A stretch of 64,000 nt of DNA from Caulobacteraceae bacterium UBA3198 (GCA_002363865.1 DEWY01000010.1:186001-250000), one strand, 5' to 3'; numbered from the stretch's first letter, positions 32,660 through 42,301 are shown. Notes: generated by a model not told the origin, from the sequence alone. Numbers and translations: made by a program.

Positions 32660-33939
32660 TTAGTCCTCCACGGTCCGGCGAAGCGGCGCCAGCGCTACGA
32701 GGCTGACCAGGGCTGCGGCGCCGAGATAGAAGCCCACGGGGACCAGGCCGCCGCGGTCGGCCAGGAGCTGGGCGACCAGGGGGGCGAGGCCGCCGCCCAG
32801 AATGCCGCCGACATTGAAGGCCACCGAGGCGCCGGTGTAGCGGACGCGCGCCGGGAACAGGCCCGGCAGGAAGGCGCCCAGCGGCCATAGACGAAGCCCA
32901 TGCAGAAGAGGCTGAGCGACAGGAAGCCGAACACCAGCAGGAGCGAGCCAGATCCCAGCATGGGCGCCAGCAGGAGGCCCGCGACGATCACCATGCCGCA
33001 GCCCCACATGAGCACGCCCCGCGGCGTGGTGGCGTCGGACCAGTAACCGGCGATGACGATGCCGATGGCCATGAACAGGATGGCGCCCAGCTGGATGGCC
33101 AGGAAGGCTTCCCGCGAATAGCCGAGCGTGGTCACGCCATAGCCCAACGCGAACGAGGTCGAGAGGTAGTAGGTGGCGAAGCAGGCCACCACGGCGAAGG
33201 TGCCGCCGAGCGTCTCCAGGGGATGGCGGGCCAGCAGCTCGAACAGGGGCGTCTTGGGCGGCGGGGCGTGCTCCAGGGCCTTGGCGAAGGCCGGGGTCTC
33301 GGTGAGCTTCAGGCGGACCCAGAGACCAACGCCCACCAGCACGGCGCTGAGCAGGAAGGGGATCCGCCAGCCCCAGGCGATGAACTGTTCCTGGGTCAGG
33401 AAGAGGCCGAGGATCAGGAAGAGGCCGTTGGCGGCGATGAAGCCGACCGGCGCGCCCAGCTGCGGGAACATGCCAAAGCGCGCCTTCCAGCCGGGCGGCG
33501 CGTTTTCCACCGCGAGCAGGGCGGCGCCGCCCCACTCGCCGCCCAGGCCCAGGCCCTGGCCAAAGCGCAGCAGGCAGAGCAGGGCCGGCGCGATCCAGCC
33601 CGCCGTCGCATAGGTGGGCAGGAAGGCGATGGCGAAGGTCGAGACCCCCATCAGCATCAGGGAGGCGACAAGCGTCGATTTGCGGCCGATCCGGTCGCCA
33701 TAGTGGCCAAACAGCGCCGCCCCCACGGGCCTGGCGAAGAAGGCGATGGCGAAGGTGGCGTAGGAGGAGAGCAGCTGGGCCGAGGGCGAGGCCGCCGGGA
33801 AGAACAGCGGCCCGAACACCAGGGCCGCGGCCGTGGCGTAGATGTAGAAGTCGTAGAATTCCACCGCCGTGCCCACCAGGCTTGCGCCCAGCACGCGGCG
33901 ATTGGACGGCGCCGTCAGCGCCTTCATCCCTTGCGACAT
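32660..33939 (-). pseudogene. MHS-family MFS symporter with a single-base frameshift
   Basis: A 12-helix metabolite:H+ symporter gene (ProP/ShiA type) of about 426 codons. It shows MFS loop motif GDRIGRKSTLV, the LRFGQGLGLGGEWGGA block and the usual central loop. Near 32882-32886 the coding strand reads GGCCGCTGGGCGCC where GGCCCGCTGGGCGCC would continue VYGPLGAFLPGLFPARVRYTG. One C is missing and the frame shifts, so the last ~75 residues (to LRRTVED) lie in another frame. The 1280-bp span is one base short of whole codons, consistent with a 1-bp deletion or a sequencing error. The start at 33939 follows GGGAGGGGGA. Confidence 0.85.
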
Positions 33940-34131
33940 GGTGTCCCCCTCCCGTCGAGGCCCATGGGCTTGGCCTCCGCCGCCAGTGAGGTCAAGTCTC
34001 GGCCTCTGGCGACCCGCGCCTCGTTCAAGCCTGCGGACGGGCCAGGCCGTCGGATACGAGCGCGACGACGCCTTAAAAAAATCGGGATCAGTTCGCGCCG
34101 GTCCCGGCTTCTCTTACCGGAGGAGAGAAAT

Positions 34132-35484
34132 ATGCTGCTTGAGAAGATCAAGACCCCCGGCCTTTCACACCTGTCCTATCTCATCGGCTCCGGCGGCAAG
34201 GCGGCCGTGATCGATCCCCGCCGGGATTGCGAATGCTATCTGGAGATGGCCCGCGCCGAAGGCCTGGAAATCACGCACATCTTCGAAACCCACCGCAACG
34301 AGGACCTTGTCTCGGGCGCGCCGATCCTGAAGGCGCTGACCGGTGCCCGCGTGCTGCACGGCCCCAACCCCGGCGGCGAGGTGGTCTATGCCGACACCGC
34401 CCGCGAGGGTGACGCCTTCGAGATTGGGCAGTTGAGGCTCGACGTGCTTGAAACGCCGGGTCACACCGACGACCACTTGGCTTTCGTCCTGTACGATGCG
34501 GCCTATCCCAAGGGCGCGGTGGGCGTATTCACGGGCGACGCGCTGTTCGTCGGCGATGTAGGGCGGACTGATTTCTACCCCGACCGGAAACGCGAAGTGG
34601 CGGGGCTGCTTTACGATTCCCTCCAGAAGATTCTGGCGCTGGGCGATCAGGTCATCATCTACCCCGCCCACGGCGCAGGCTCGGTCTGCGGGTCCGGCAT
34701 GGCGGAACGGGAATTTTCCACGCTTGGGCACGAGCGCGCAAACAATCCGCGTCTGCAGATCAACAGCCGCGAGGCCTTCATCGACCTCAAGATTGAAGAG
34801 AACCACTATCAGCCGCCCTATTTTCGGCTGATGGAGCGGCTGAACCTGGAAGGCGGATCTCCTGCGCCTCGCGTCATGCGTCCGCGCTCCCTGTCCCTGC
34901 GCGAAATTCAGGCGCTCAAGGTTGATCACGTCATCGATGTGCGCGAGCCGCTGGCCTACGCAGCAGGCCACCTGCCCGGAGCGATGAACCTGCCCGTCGG
35001 CATGATCTCCGCCTTCGCCGGCTGGTTCATCCGTGAGGGGGAGGAGGTCGCCCTGGTCGCATCGGGCGAGGGGGAGCTCGAGGCCGCCATGACCCACCTC
35101 GTTCGCATCTCGCTCGACAATATCGCCGGTGGCTATGTGGGCGTTGTTCCTGCGGCCGCGCAGGGCCAGGCCATGAAGACCATTCCGATGATCGGGACCA
35201 GAGACGTCGAAAACCGCCTCGACACGCGTCCCGACGGTTGGGTTCTGCTGGATGTGCGCGACGCCGACGAACGGTCAGAAGACGCCATCGACGGGTCGCA
35301 GCATATCTATGTGGGTGAGCTCAATGAGCGCTATCGCGACCTCGACCCGGCGAAACACTATACCCTGATGTGCGCGAGCGGGATGCGGGCGACCGTAGCC
35401 GCGGGGTGGCTCGCCACTCGCGGCTTCGAAAAGCTCGATGTGTATCTTGGCTCCATGGGGGCGTGGAAAGCCGTCCATCGCTGA
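34132..35484 (+). CDS. MBL-fold hydrolase fused to rhodanese domains (persulfide dioxygenase-like)
   Basis: A 450-aa protein. Its N-terminal metallo-beta-lactamase domain (about 1-240) resembles ETHE1/CstB persulfide dioxygenases (ETPGHTDDHLAF, FTGDALFVGDVGRTD, YPAHGAGSVCG). It is followed by two rhodanese-like domains (VIDVREPLAYAAGHLPGAM near 265, and VLLDVRDADERSEDAI near 365) with active-site loop MCASGMRA (Cys) in the last. The first metal motif is ETHRNEDLVSG in place of the usual THxHxDH, a variant seen in a subgroup. A role in sulfide/persulfide oxidation is inferred. It has a strong GGAGGAGAG site. Confidence 0.85.
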   Translation: MLLEKIKTPGLSHLSYLIGSGGKAAVIDPRRDCECYLEMARAEGLEITHIFETHRNEDLVSGAPILKALTGARVLHGPNPGGEVVYADTAREGDAFEIGQLRLDVLETPGHTDDHLAFVLYDAAYPKGAVGVFTGDALFVGDVGRTDFYPDRKREVAGLLYDSLQKILALGDQVIIYPAHGAGSVCGSGMAEREFSTLGHERANNPRLQINSREAFIDLKIEENHYQPPYFRLMERLNLEGGSPAPRVMRPRSLSLREIQALKVDHVIDVREPLAYAAGHLPGAMNLPVGMISAFAGWFIREGEEVALVASGEGELEAAMTHLVRISLDNIAGGYVGVVPAAAQGQAMKTIPMIGTRDVENRLDTRPDGWVLLDVRDADERSEDAIDGSQHIYVGELNERYRDLDPAKHYTLMCASGMRATVAAGWLATRGFEKLDVYLGSMGAWKAVHR

Positions 35485-35685
35485 CCTCAATCAGGCGCGC
35501 CCGACGGCTTGAAGGCCTGCTCCCTCGCTCCCCGACCGGGCGTTCACGGGCCTCGCGCAGGCTCGGGGCTGCGACGCGCACGAACATGAGGCCGGCCCCT
35601 TGCGAACCCCCTGGGTTGTGCCACCTTGTGGGCTCAAACGATCAGAGCCGCAAAGCGGCCGACCAGCCCCGGGGAGGGCGAACCC

Positions 35686-36918
35686 ATGACGATCTTGCCG
35701 ACAAAAGGCGCGCCCTGGGCCGAGGTGTCCGCCCGCATGGACCAGATGGGCCAGGGCGATGTGAAGTGGCGCGACGGCAAGGCCGCCGTCTATGTCTTCA
35801 ACGCCGGCCCTGAGATCGAGCAGGTGCAGAAGGAGGCCTACGCCAAGTTCGCCTCGGAGAACGGCCTGGGACCGGCCGCCTTTCCCAGCCTCAAACAGAT
35901 GGAGGCCGAGGTGGTGGGCTTTGGTCTTGGCCTGCTGCACGGCGCCGGGGGGTGCGTCGGCAATATGACCAGCGGCGGCACCGATTCCATCCTGATGGCG
36001 GTGAAGGCCGCCCGGGACCACGCCCGCAAGGTCCGCGGCCTGACGGGGACGCTGAACCTCGTCCTGCCCCGTTCGGCCCATCCGGCCTTCGACAAGGCCT
36101 GTGCGGTGATGGAGATCGAGGTGCGGCGCACGCCGCTGGCCGACCTGCTGGCCGATCCAGTCGCCATGGAGGCGGCGATCGATGGCCAGACCATCATGAT
36201 GGTCGGCTCGGCGCCCTGTTTTCCCTATGGCCTGATCGATCCCATTGAGGCGCTCGGCGCGCTGGCGGAGCGGCGGGGCGTCTGGCTGCATGTGGACGCC
36301 TGTGTCGGCGGCTATATCGCCCCCTTCGTGCGGATGAACGGCGGGGATGTCCCGCCCTTCGACTTCGAGGTTGCCGGCGTCTGGTCCATGTCGGCGGACC
36401 TGCACAAGTACGGCTACTGCGCCAAGGGGGCGTCGACCGTCTTCTTCCGCAGCGAGGCCCTGCGGGCCCACATGATCTTCGAGGTGGGCGACTGGCCGGC
36501 GGGCAAGATGGTGACGCCGACCCTGGCCGGCACCCGGCCCGGGGGCGCCATCGCCGCGGCCTGGGCGGTGATGAATGTTCTCGGCGTGGACGGCTACCGC
36601 GCCAAGCACGCCGAAGTCACCGAGGCGCGCCAGACTATCGGCGAAGGGACGCAGGCCCAAGGCTGGCGCCTGCTGGGCGATCCGCAGCTGGGCATCCTCG
36701 CCTTCACCCGCGAGGACGTGAACCCGTTCGCGGTGCTGAAGCACCTCTATGGCCGCGGCTGGGTGACCAGCGCTGTGACCGAGCCGGCCGGCCTGCACCT
36801 GATGCTGTCGCCCGTTCACAAGGGGGTGGCCGATACCTATCTGGCGGACCTGGCCTGGGCGACGCAGGCGGCCAGGGACGACGGCGCCCGTCCAGCGGAG
36901 GCGCGCTATGGGGGATAG
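35686..36918 (+). CDS. PLP-dependent group II decarboxylase / sphingosine-phosphate lyase-like enzyme
   Basis: A 410-residue fold-type I PLP enzyme. The cofactor Lys is in WSMSADLHKYGYCAKGAS; the phosphate-binding stretch is MTSGGTDSILMAV; and the Asp/His around LHVDACVGGYI stack on the ring. This pattern fits the glutamate decarboxylase/dopa decarboxylase/S1P-lyase group; the closest feel is the S1P lyase branch found in many bacteria. The substrate is uncertain. A GGGGAGGGCG site precedes the ATG. It overlaps the PIG-L gene by 11 nt, an operon. Confidence 0.85.
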   Translation: MTILPTKGAPWAEVSARMDQMGQGDVKWRDGKAAVYVFNAGPEIEQVQKEAYAKFASENGLGPAAFPSLKQMEAEVVGFGLGLLHGAGGCVGNMTSGGTDSILMAVKAARDHARKVRGLTGTLNLVLPRSAHPAFDKACAVMEIEVRRTPLADLLADPVAMEAAIDGQTIMMVGSAPCFPYGLIDPIEALGALAERRGVWLHVDACVGGYIAPFVRMNGGDVPPFDFEVAGVWSMSADLHKYGYCAKGASTVFFRSEALRAHMIFEVGDWPAGKMVTPTLAGTRPGGAIAAAWAVMNVLGVDGYRAKHAEVTEARQTIGEGTQAQGWRLLGDPQLGILAFTREDVNPFAVLKHLYGRGWVTSAVTEPAGLHLMLSPVHKGVADTYLADLAWATQAARDDGARPAEARYGG

Positions 36919-37807
36919 GGCTGTGCGAGCCAGGGGCGGACGGACGCGCGGGGACGAGCGGCGGGGCGTGGCCTGGGGCCTGTTGGCCGCCGTGGCCCTG
37001 CCCACCGCCCTGGTGGGCGGCTTCCTGCTGGCCAGGGGTCAGCTGAACGATGAGTCGGTGCCCAAGACCCGGGTCCTGCCCGGGGTCGGCGAAGGCGTGA
37101 CGGTGCTGGCCATTTGGGCCCATCCGGACGACGAGATCACCTGCGCCGGCGCGCTCAGCCAAATGGCCAAGGCCGGGGCCCGGGTGGTGCTGATCTATCT
37201 GACCCGGGGCGAGGCGGCGCAGGACACCGGCTACACCCCGGACGAACTGGCCAAGGCGCGCATCGAGGAGGCCAAGGCGGCCGGGGCCCTGCTGGGCGCC
37301 GACGTGGTCGAGGTGCTGGACTTCCCCGATGGCGGCCTGTCGCGGATCGATCCGGAGAAACCCAAGGCGGCCATCGCCGATCTGATCGGCCGCTATCGCC
37401 CGCAGGTGCTGATCAGCTTTGACGAGAAGGTCGGCTTCTATGGTCATCCCGACCATGTGCGGACTGGTGTGTGGGTGCGCGAGCTGTTCGAAAACCCCCC
37501 TCGCGAGGGCGCCTGGCCGCGCCTGCTCTATCAGGTGACCCTGCCTCAGGCCCTGGTGCGCCTGGCCCTGCGACTGGTGGACGCCTTCCGCAACAACTAT
37601 CCCAAGGGCAAGGGTGCGGGCCTGCCTCCGCCGCAGATCGCCGTGAACATCGCCGAGGAGGCCCTGACCAAGCGCGCCCTGCTGGACGTGCACGCCTCCC
37701 AGGCCAAGATCATCGCCGACGTGCAGCCCTATTATGACCGCCTGCCGGCCTGGCTCTATTACCGGCTGTTCGACCGGGAGTACTTCGTCCAGCTGCGCCG
37801 TCGCTGA
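36908..37807 (+). CDS. PIG-L/LmbE-family deacetylase, membrane-anchored
   Basis: A 299-aa zinc N-deacetylase. One N-terminal membrane segment (WGLLAAVALPTALVGGFLLA, about 23-42) is followed by the catalytic motif AIWAHPDDEITCAG (His and Asp zinc ligands, Asp base), and the third ligand His is in YGHPDHVRTG. Family members remove acetyl groups from GlcNAc-type lipids or small thiol precursors. The N-terminal anchor would place the domain on the periplasmic face. Coupling to the PLP decarboxylase by overlap suggests a shared lipid or amino-sugar substrate, as inference. Confidence 0.85.
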   Translation: MGDRAVRARGGRTRGDERRGVAWGLLAAVALPTALVGGFLLARGQLNDESVPKTRVLPGVGEGVTVLAIWAHPDDEITCAGALSQMAKAGARVVLIYLTRGEAAQDTGYTPDELAKARIEEAKAAGALLGADVVEVLDFPDGGLSRIDPEKPKAAIADLIGRYRPQVLISFDEKVGFYGHPDHVRTGVWVRELFENPPREGAWPRLLYQVTLPQALVRLALRLVDAFRNNYPKGKGAGLPPPQIAVNIAEEALTKRALLDVHASQAKIIADVQPYYDRLPAWLYYRLFDREYFVQLRRR

Positions 37808-37815
37808 GGGACTGC

Positions 37816-38556
37816 TCAGGCCCAGAGCGGCGAGGCGGCCTTCATGAACCGCAGCCAGAAGGTGACCCGGGCATGATCCTTGCCGGTCTTCGGATCGGCG
37901 ATCAGCACGTCGAACCAGGCGGCCTCGGCCTCCGGGCTTTCGGTGATGGCGTGCAGGCGGGTGCGCCCGACATAGGCGGCGCCCTGGCGAAGGGGCCCCT
38001 GCAGGAACTGGATCTCCACCCCGCCCAGCTGGCCCTGGCGGGCGAGGTCGTCCCCGATGGCGGGCGCGCAGGCCGCGGCCGCAAGCTCGACCACCTCGGA
38101 GGGCGACAGGGCCGCGCCGGACGCAGCGCCCGGCTGGCTGAGGGTCAGGTCGTGGACCTCGGCGCCGATGCTCAGGCCCGTCAGGATGCGGATCGCGCTG
38201 CGCGGGGCGGCCTCCTGGGTCAGCAGCCGGCGGGAAAGTTCGGAGCCCGCATCGGCGTGGTCGGCGCCGGTGCCCTGGCAGATCAGGGCCATGGCCGCGC
38301 TGCGCATCTCGAGCCTCGCCCGCTCCCGGCCAGGGGTCGCCTCCACGTGCAGCATCTCACCGGCCTGGGCCGCGCCCTTGAACAGGACCGAGAGATTGCC
38401 GCCAGCGCACCAGCCCTCCCCATAGAGATCGACCAGCAGGGGAACAAAATCATCCAGATGGGCCGCCCCGCTCAAGGGACCGGCGCCGTGGCGCGACGGG
38501 ACAGGCGGGCCGACCAGAGTCGTCCCCTCCCCCGCCGCCTCATGTGCGAGGCGCAT
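37816..38556 (-). CDS. Thioesterase-like (hotdog) protein
   Basis: A 246-residue protein that reads as a double-hotdog acyl-CoA thioesterase-like fold: GEGWCAGGNLSVLFKGAAQAGEMLHVEA in the first half, and an echoing LGGVEIQFLQGPLRQGAAYVGRTRL in the second. No catalytic residues could be assigned with certainty. The ATG at 38556 stands 7 nt after AAGGAA, so it is chosen over 38583. It converges with the PIG-L gene (8-bp gap). No signal or membrane segment is present. Confidence 0.6.
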   Translation of the reverse strand: MRLAHEAAGEGTTLVGPPVPSRHGAGPLSGAAHLDDFVPLLVDLYGEGWCAGGNLSVLFKGAAQAGEMLHVEATPGRERARLEMRSAAMALICQGTGADHADAGSELSRRLLTQEAAPRSAIRILTGLSIGAEVHDLTLSQPGAASGAALSPSEVVELAAAACAPAIGDDLARQGQLGGVEIQFLQGPLRQGAAYVGRTRLHAITESPEAEAAWFDVLIADPKTGKDHARVTFWLRFMKAASPLWA

Positions 38557-38830
38557 TTTCGTTTCCTTCCCGCGCCCGATCATGTCGCCGGGCTTTTTAT
38601 GTTTTGTGCAGGATCATCGGCGAAGCCGCCGACACCCTGGCCGGCCCGCGCCCCACTGGCCGCGACGGCCGACCAGGCATGGTGACACGGCGATCAGAAC
38701 CCGTCACGACGCCAATTGTCGCCTGTCGGACGCAGGACCGTCACCGGCGCCGATGGGGGGGGAGGCAGCGACGGCCTTTGTCGCAGGCGACGAAGGGTTT
38801 AAACTGGCGCCGACGAAATGGATGGATGCG

Positions 38831-39106
38831 ATGAGCGACGCAGTTGGCCCTGGCGATCTGGTTCTGTGCGTCAATGCGGCTCCCAATCACGCCACGGGAC
38901 GCCCCGTTCCCCTGCAGGCCGGCGAGACCTATCGGGTCTGGGCGGTGATGGATTTCGTCTGCCCCTGCGGCCGCTCCGACGCCCTGATCGATGTCGGCAT
39001 CGACTTCGCCTGGTGCCAGTCGCGGTTCCGGCTGCTGCCCAAGCCCAAGGCCCAGGCCAAGCCCCAGAAGGTGTCGGCGCCGCGGGAGAAGGAAACAGTG
39101 CGGTAG
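38831..39106 (+). CDS. Small hypothetical protein
   Basis: A 91-residue protein beginning MSDAVGPGDLVLCVNAAP, with the pattern GDLVLCV...LQAGETYRVWAVMDFVCPCGRSDALIDVG, followed by a Lys/Pro/Gln-rich tail. Small phage and prophage proteins of unknown role often share this 'GDLVVCVDA ... L-GKVYTV' layout. CPCG could contribute to a metal site. An ATG three codons upstream (38822) is an alternative. The longer open frame back to 38582 is not coding-like, and the gap from 38557 holds nothing else I recognise. Confidence 0.6.
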   Translation: MSDAVGPGDLVLCVNAAPNHATGRPVPLQAGETYRVWAVMDFVCPCGRSDALIDVGIDFAWCQSRFRLLPKPKAQAKPQKVSAPREKETVR

Positions 39107-39141
39107 GGGCGGATTGGCGTGCTGAGAAAAAGGGGGACTTG

Positions 39142-39672
39142 ATGGCGGTCATTCGCGATCTCGCCCGTGATGACGTTGAGGCGATTCCCGCTGTGTCAGG
39201 CGGTCCGGCCTGGAACGGAGGACGGAGCAAGTGGTCCCGGTACTGGGAGGAGCATGCGGCCGGAGCCCGCACCTGTCTGGTCGCGCAGGGCGAAGCGGGC
39301 GTCGTTGGGTACGTGTCCATCGTTTGGCGCTCGCAGCATGAGCCATTCAGGCGGTCCGGCTTGCCCGAAATTCAAGATCTGGTGGTCGCTGAATTCGCCC
39401 GCGGTCGAGGTATAGGCAGCGCGCTCGTCGCCGAGAGCGAAGCGCGCGCCATCGACCTCGGTCATGCCGAGATGGGCATAGGCTTCGGCCTCTATGCCGA
39501 CTACGGCGCGGCGCAGCGCCTCTATGTACAGAAGGGGTATGTCCCCGATGGCCTTGGGCTGACGTGGAACAACCAATCGGCCCATGCTTGCGATATGGTC
39601 CGCGTCGATGACGACCTCGTCCTTTGGCTCCGAAAGCGGTTGTCTGCGCCTGGGCCTGGGATCGCTCATTGA
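39142..39672 (+). CDS. GNAT-family N-acetyltransferase
   Basis: A 176-aa acetyl-CoA-dependent acetyltransferase. The core motif A is EIQDLVVAEFARGRGIGSALVAESE, in which ARGRGIGS is the acetyl-CoA pyrophosphate loop. A later segment GLYADYGAAQRLYVQKGYVPDG is motif B. The acceptor is unknown. An AAGGGGGA site precedes the ATG. It lies 35 bp after the small hypothetical gene, so they may be cotranscribed. Confidence 0.88.
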   Translation: MAVIRDLARDDVEAIPAVSGGPAWNGGRSKWSRYWEEHAAGARTCLVAQGEAGVVGYVSIVWRSQHEPFRRSGLPEIQDLVVAEFARGRGIGSALVAESEARAIDLGHAEMGIGFGLYADYGAAQRLYVQKGYVPDGLGLTWNNQSAHACDMVRVDDDLVLWLRKRLSAPGPGIAH

Positions 39673-39682
39673 GATATCGAAG

Positions 39683-39740
39683 CCTCGCTTCGTGCCCTTT
39701 GCGCTCCTTGGTGTCCTTCGTGTCCCCTCTTGAGGACCCC
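39683..39740. repeat. Single arm of the family A repeat (copy 3)
   Basis: GCTTCGTGCCCTTTGCGCTCC and GGTGTCCTTCGTGTCCCCTC match the pyrimidine-rich right arms at 7123-7172 and 20200-20251. No complementary left arm is found nearby, so this copy is half an element. It fills the gap between the acetyltransferase and phosphatase stops. Confidence 0.6.
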
Positions 39741-39745
39741 CGCCC

Positions 39746-40435
39746 CTATTCCCGCTTCAGAAGGCGCTCGGTGAACAGCGTCCCCCACCACTTGGCTCGG
39801 AAGTCGGCCTTCATGGCGTCGGGCTGGTAGGCGGGGCTTTCGACCCATTCGACGAAGGGGAGGCCGGCGGGCTCGCCCTCGGCCAGGTAGCGTTCGAACA
39901 CATAGTCCAGCACGCCGGTCTTGCCGGCCTTCATGTGCAGGTAGCGCAGGTGCAGCTGATCAAGCGCTTCGGCGATCGGCTTGCCCTTGCGGAAGTGCAT
40001 GTAGAAGACGCTCATGATGCCGGCCCGGTCCGCGCCGGACTTGCAGTGCATCAGGGCCGGGTACTCGATGGACTGGAAGAGGTCGCGGGCGCCCAGCACC
40101 CGGGCGCGGCTGGGGACCTCGCGCGAAGTGATGGTGAAGTCCACCAGCTTCAGGCCCAGCTGCGCGCAGGCCTCCTTCTCCAGCACATAGAAGCTGCCGT
40201 CGAACCCGCCGCGCAGGTTGATGATCGTCTTGATTCCGCGGGCCTTCCACCCGGCCAGCTGCTCGGGCGAGGGCTGGTTGGTGCGCACCAGCTCCTCGCT
40301 GATCCAGTGGGCGTTCTGGAAGCGCAGGCGCAGGAAGGCGTGGTCGTTCCACATATAGTCCCGCCGGGCGCGCTTGCGGCCTTCGGGGGTGCTGAGGTCG
40401 AATTGGGCCAAGGGGCGCTCCGGGATTTGCCGCAT
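39746..40435 (-). CDS. Protein tyrosine/dual-specificity phosphatase-like protein
   Basis: A 229-residue cysteine phosphatase. The P-loop CX5R is HCKSGADRAGI. The upstream fold features GIKTIINLRGG and FDGSFYVLEKEACAQLGLKLVDF resemble bacterial DSP proteins (DUF442/SIW14-like) that act on phosphoproteins or inositol phosphates. The general-acid Asp is not assigned. The ATG at 40435 starts MRQIPERPLAQF; the frame to 40897 runs through the divergent ABC exporter gene and is a shadow. Confidence 0.85.
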   Translation of the reverse strand: MRQIPERPLAQFDLSTPEGRKRARRDYMWNDHAFLRLRFQNAHWISEELVRTNQPSPEQLAGWKARGIKTIINLRGGFDGSFYVLEKEACAQLGLKLVDFTITSREVPSRARVLGARDLFQSIEYPALMHCKSGADRAGIMSVFYMHFRKGKPIAEALDQLHLRYLHMKAGKTGVLDYVFERYLAEGEPAGLPFVEWVESPAYQPDAMKADFRAKWWGTLFTERLLKRE

Positions 40436-40519
40436 AACTAGGCGGTTGCGACGCTGAACGGAAGCCTCGAGCCCCGCGGTAGCCTTGACTTGGAGGCCGT
40501 GACGGACGACGCCAGGGCC

Positions 40520-42301
40520 ATGAGCACGACGGCCACATCGGAGCCGCCCAAGACGCCCGCCCGCGTCCTGATCGGCCGTATCGCGCAGGTCTATCTGAAG
40601 CCGCGCTGGAAGGGCTTCGCCCTGGCCCTGGTCGCCGCCGTCGTCGTCGCCTTCTCCAGCGCCAAGCTGGTCCAGATCCTGGAGCCGGCGATCAACGACC
40701 TGCTGGTGGTGCAGAAGCCCGGCGCCATCTGGGCCATTCCGCTCACCATCGCCGCCTACGCCATCCTGCGCGGCGTCGCCCAGGTGACCCAGGCCTCCCT
40801 GGTCAACCGGATCGGCAATGGGGTGGTGGGCGATGTGCAGGTGCAGCTGTTCGGCAAGCTGGTGCGGGCCGACCTCGCCCGGCTCCGGGGGCAACATTCC
40901 GGCGCCTATGTCTCCTCGGTGCTCTATGACGCCGGCCTGATCCGCGAGGCGGCGACCTCAGGGCTCGTCAACTACACCCAGCATTTCCTGACGGTGATCG
41001 GCGCGGTGCTGGTCATGCTGTCCAATGACCCGATCCTGACGCTGGCCATCCTGCTGGCCGCCCCGCTGGCGACGGGCATCATGCGGCGGTTCTCCAAGAA
41101 GACCACCAAGGCCGCCAAGGGCGCCATGGCCGAGACCTCGGCGCTCTCTACCGCCATCATGGAGAGCCTGGACGGGGTCCGCGTGGTGAAGATCGAAAAC
41201 CGCGAGGCCTTCGAGGAGGCCCGCGTCGCAGAGGTGGTGGCCCGGCGTCAGGCCCATCTGGTCAAGGGCGCCAACGCCCGGGCGGCTGCGGCGCCGGCCA
41301 CCGAGACCCTGATGACGCTGATCGTGGCCGCGGTCATGGCCTATGCCGGCTGGCGAGCCGCGAGCGGTGCGATGAATGTCGGCGCCTTCGTGGCCTTCAT
41401 CGGCGCGCTGGGCATGGCGTCCCAGTCCCTGCGGCAGCTGGCCAATCTGCAGACCGTCTTCGCCGAAGGTCTGGCCGGCGCAAGGCGGCTGTTCGCCGCC
41501 CTGGACGTGGAGCCGCTGATCCGCGAGCCGGTCAGCCCACGCCCCCTGACGCGCAGCGACGGCGCCATCGCCTTTGACAATGTCAGCTTCGCCTATGGGG
41601 AGGGCGCGCCGGCCCTGACCGGGGTGAGCCTCACCGCCCGCCGCGGCGAGACCATCGCCCTGGTGGGCCCTTCCGGCGGCGGCAAGAGCACCATCTTGAA
41701 CCTGATCCCGCGCTTCTATGACGTGACCGCCGGCCAGGTGAGCATCGACGGCGTCGATGTCCGCGACCTGACGGTGGCGTCCCTGCGCGACCAGATCGCC
41801 CTGGTGACCCAGGAGCCCTTCCTGTTCGATGACACGATATTGGCCAACATCGCCTATGCGCGACCCGACGCCAGTCCGGCCGAGATCGAGGCCGCCGCCC
41901 GGGCGGCCGCGGCCCATGACTTCATCGAGAGCCTGCCCGAGGGCTACGCCACCCTAGTGGGCGAGGCCGGGGCGCGGCTGTCCGGCGGCCAGCGCCAGCG
42001 GATCGCCATCGCCCGGGCCTTTCTGAAGGACGCCCCCATCCTGCTGCTGGACGAGGCCACCAGCGCGCTGGACACCGAGAGCGAGGCCCAGGTGCAGGCC
42101 GCGTTGACCCGGCTGATGGCCGGGCGGACCACCATGCTGATCGCCCACCGCCTGTCCACCGTACGCGGCGCCGACCGCATCTATGTAATCGACAAGGGCC
42201 AGGTGGTGGAGACCGGCGACCATGCCAGCCTGGTCCGGGCCGAGGGCCTCTATGCCCGCCTGGCCAAGAGCCAGGACCTGGAGACGGAGAGCGCCGCGTG
42301 A
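40520..42301 (+). CDS. msbA: MsbA-like ABC exporter (fused permease/ATPase)
   Basis: A 593-residue half-transporter that works as a homodimer in the inner membrane, with a six-helix permease (about 20-320) and a C-terminal nucleotide-binding domain. ATPase motifs are intact: Walker A GPSGGGKST, Q-loop VTQEPFLFDD, signature LSGGQRQR, Walker B ILLLDEATSALD and the switch His in IAHRLS. Its place at the head of an operon with a DUF374 acyltransferase, waaA and lpxK makes lipid A-core flipping the likely job. The start is the ATG at 40520; an in-frame GTG at 40499 is possible. Confidence 0.88.
   Translation: MSTTATSEPPKTPARVLIGRIAQVYLKPRWKGFALALVAAVVVAFSSAKLVQILEPAINDLLVVQKPGAIWAIPLTIAAYAILRGVAQVTQASLVNRIGNGVVGDVQVQLFGKLVRADLARLRGQHSGAYVSSVLYDAGLIREAATSGLVNYTQHFLTVIGAVLVMLSNDPILTLAILLAAPLATGIMRRFSKKTTKAAKGAMAETSALSTAIMESLDGVRVVKIENREAFEEARVAEVVARRQAHLVKGANARAAAAPATETLMTLIVAAVMAYAGWRAASGAMNVGAFVAFIGALGMASQSLRQLANLQTVFAEGLAGARRLFAALDVEPLIREPVSPRPLTRSDGAIAFDNVSFAYGEGAPALTGVSLTARRGETIALVGPSGGGKSTILNLIPRFYDVTAGQVSIDGVDVRDLTVASLRDQIALVTQEPFLFDDTILANIAYARPDASPAEIEAAARAAAAHDFIESLPEGYATLVGEAGARLSGGQRQRIAIARAFLKDAPILLLDEATSALDTESEAQVQAALTRLMAGRTTMLIAHRLSTVRGADRIYVIDKGQVVETGDHASLVRAEGLYARLAKSQDLETESAA

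Noticed and set aside
32348..32890. Plus-strand frame in the gap before the MHS gene
   Set aside because: Its second half is antisense to the symporter 3' end and its first half has no coding character.
33223..34131. 303-codon upstream extension of the MBL-rhodanese frame
   Set aside because: It runs antisense through the MHS symporter gene, and a strong ribosome binding site stands before the ATG at 34132.
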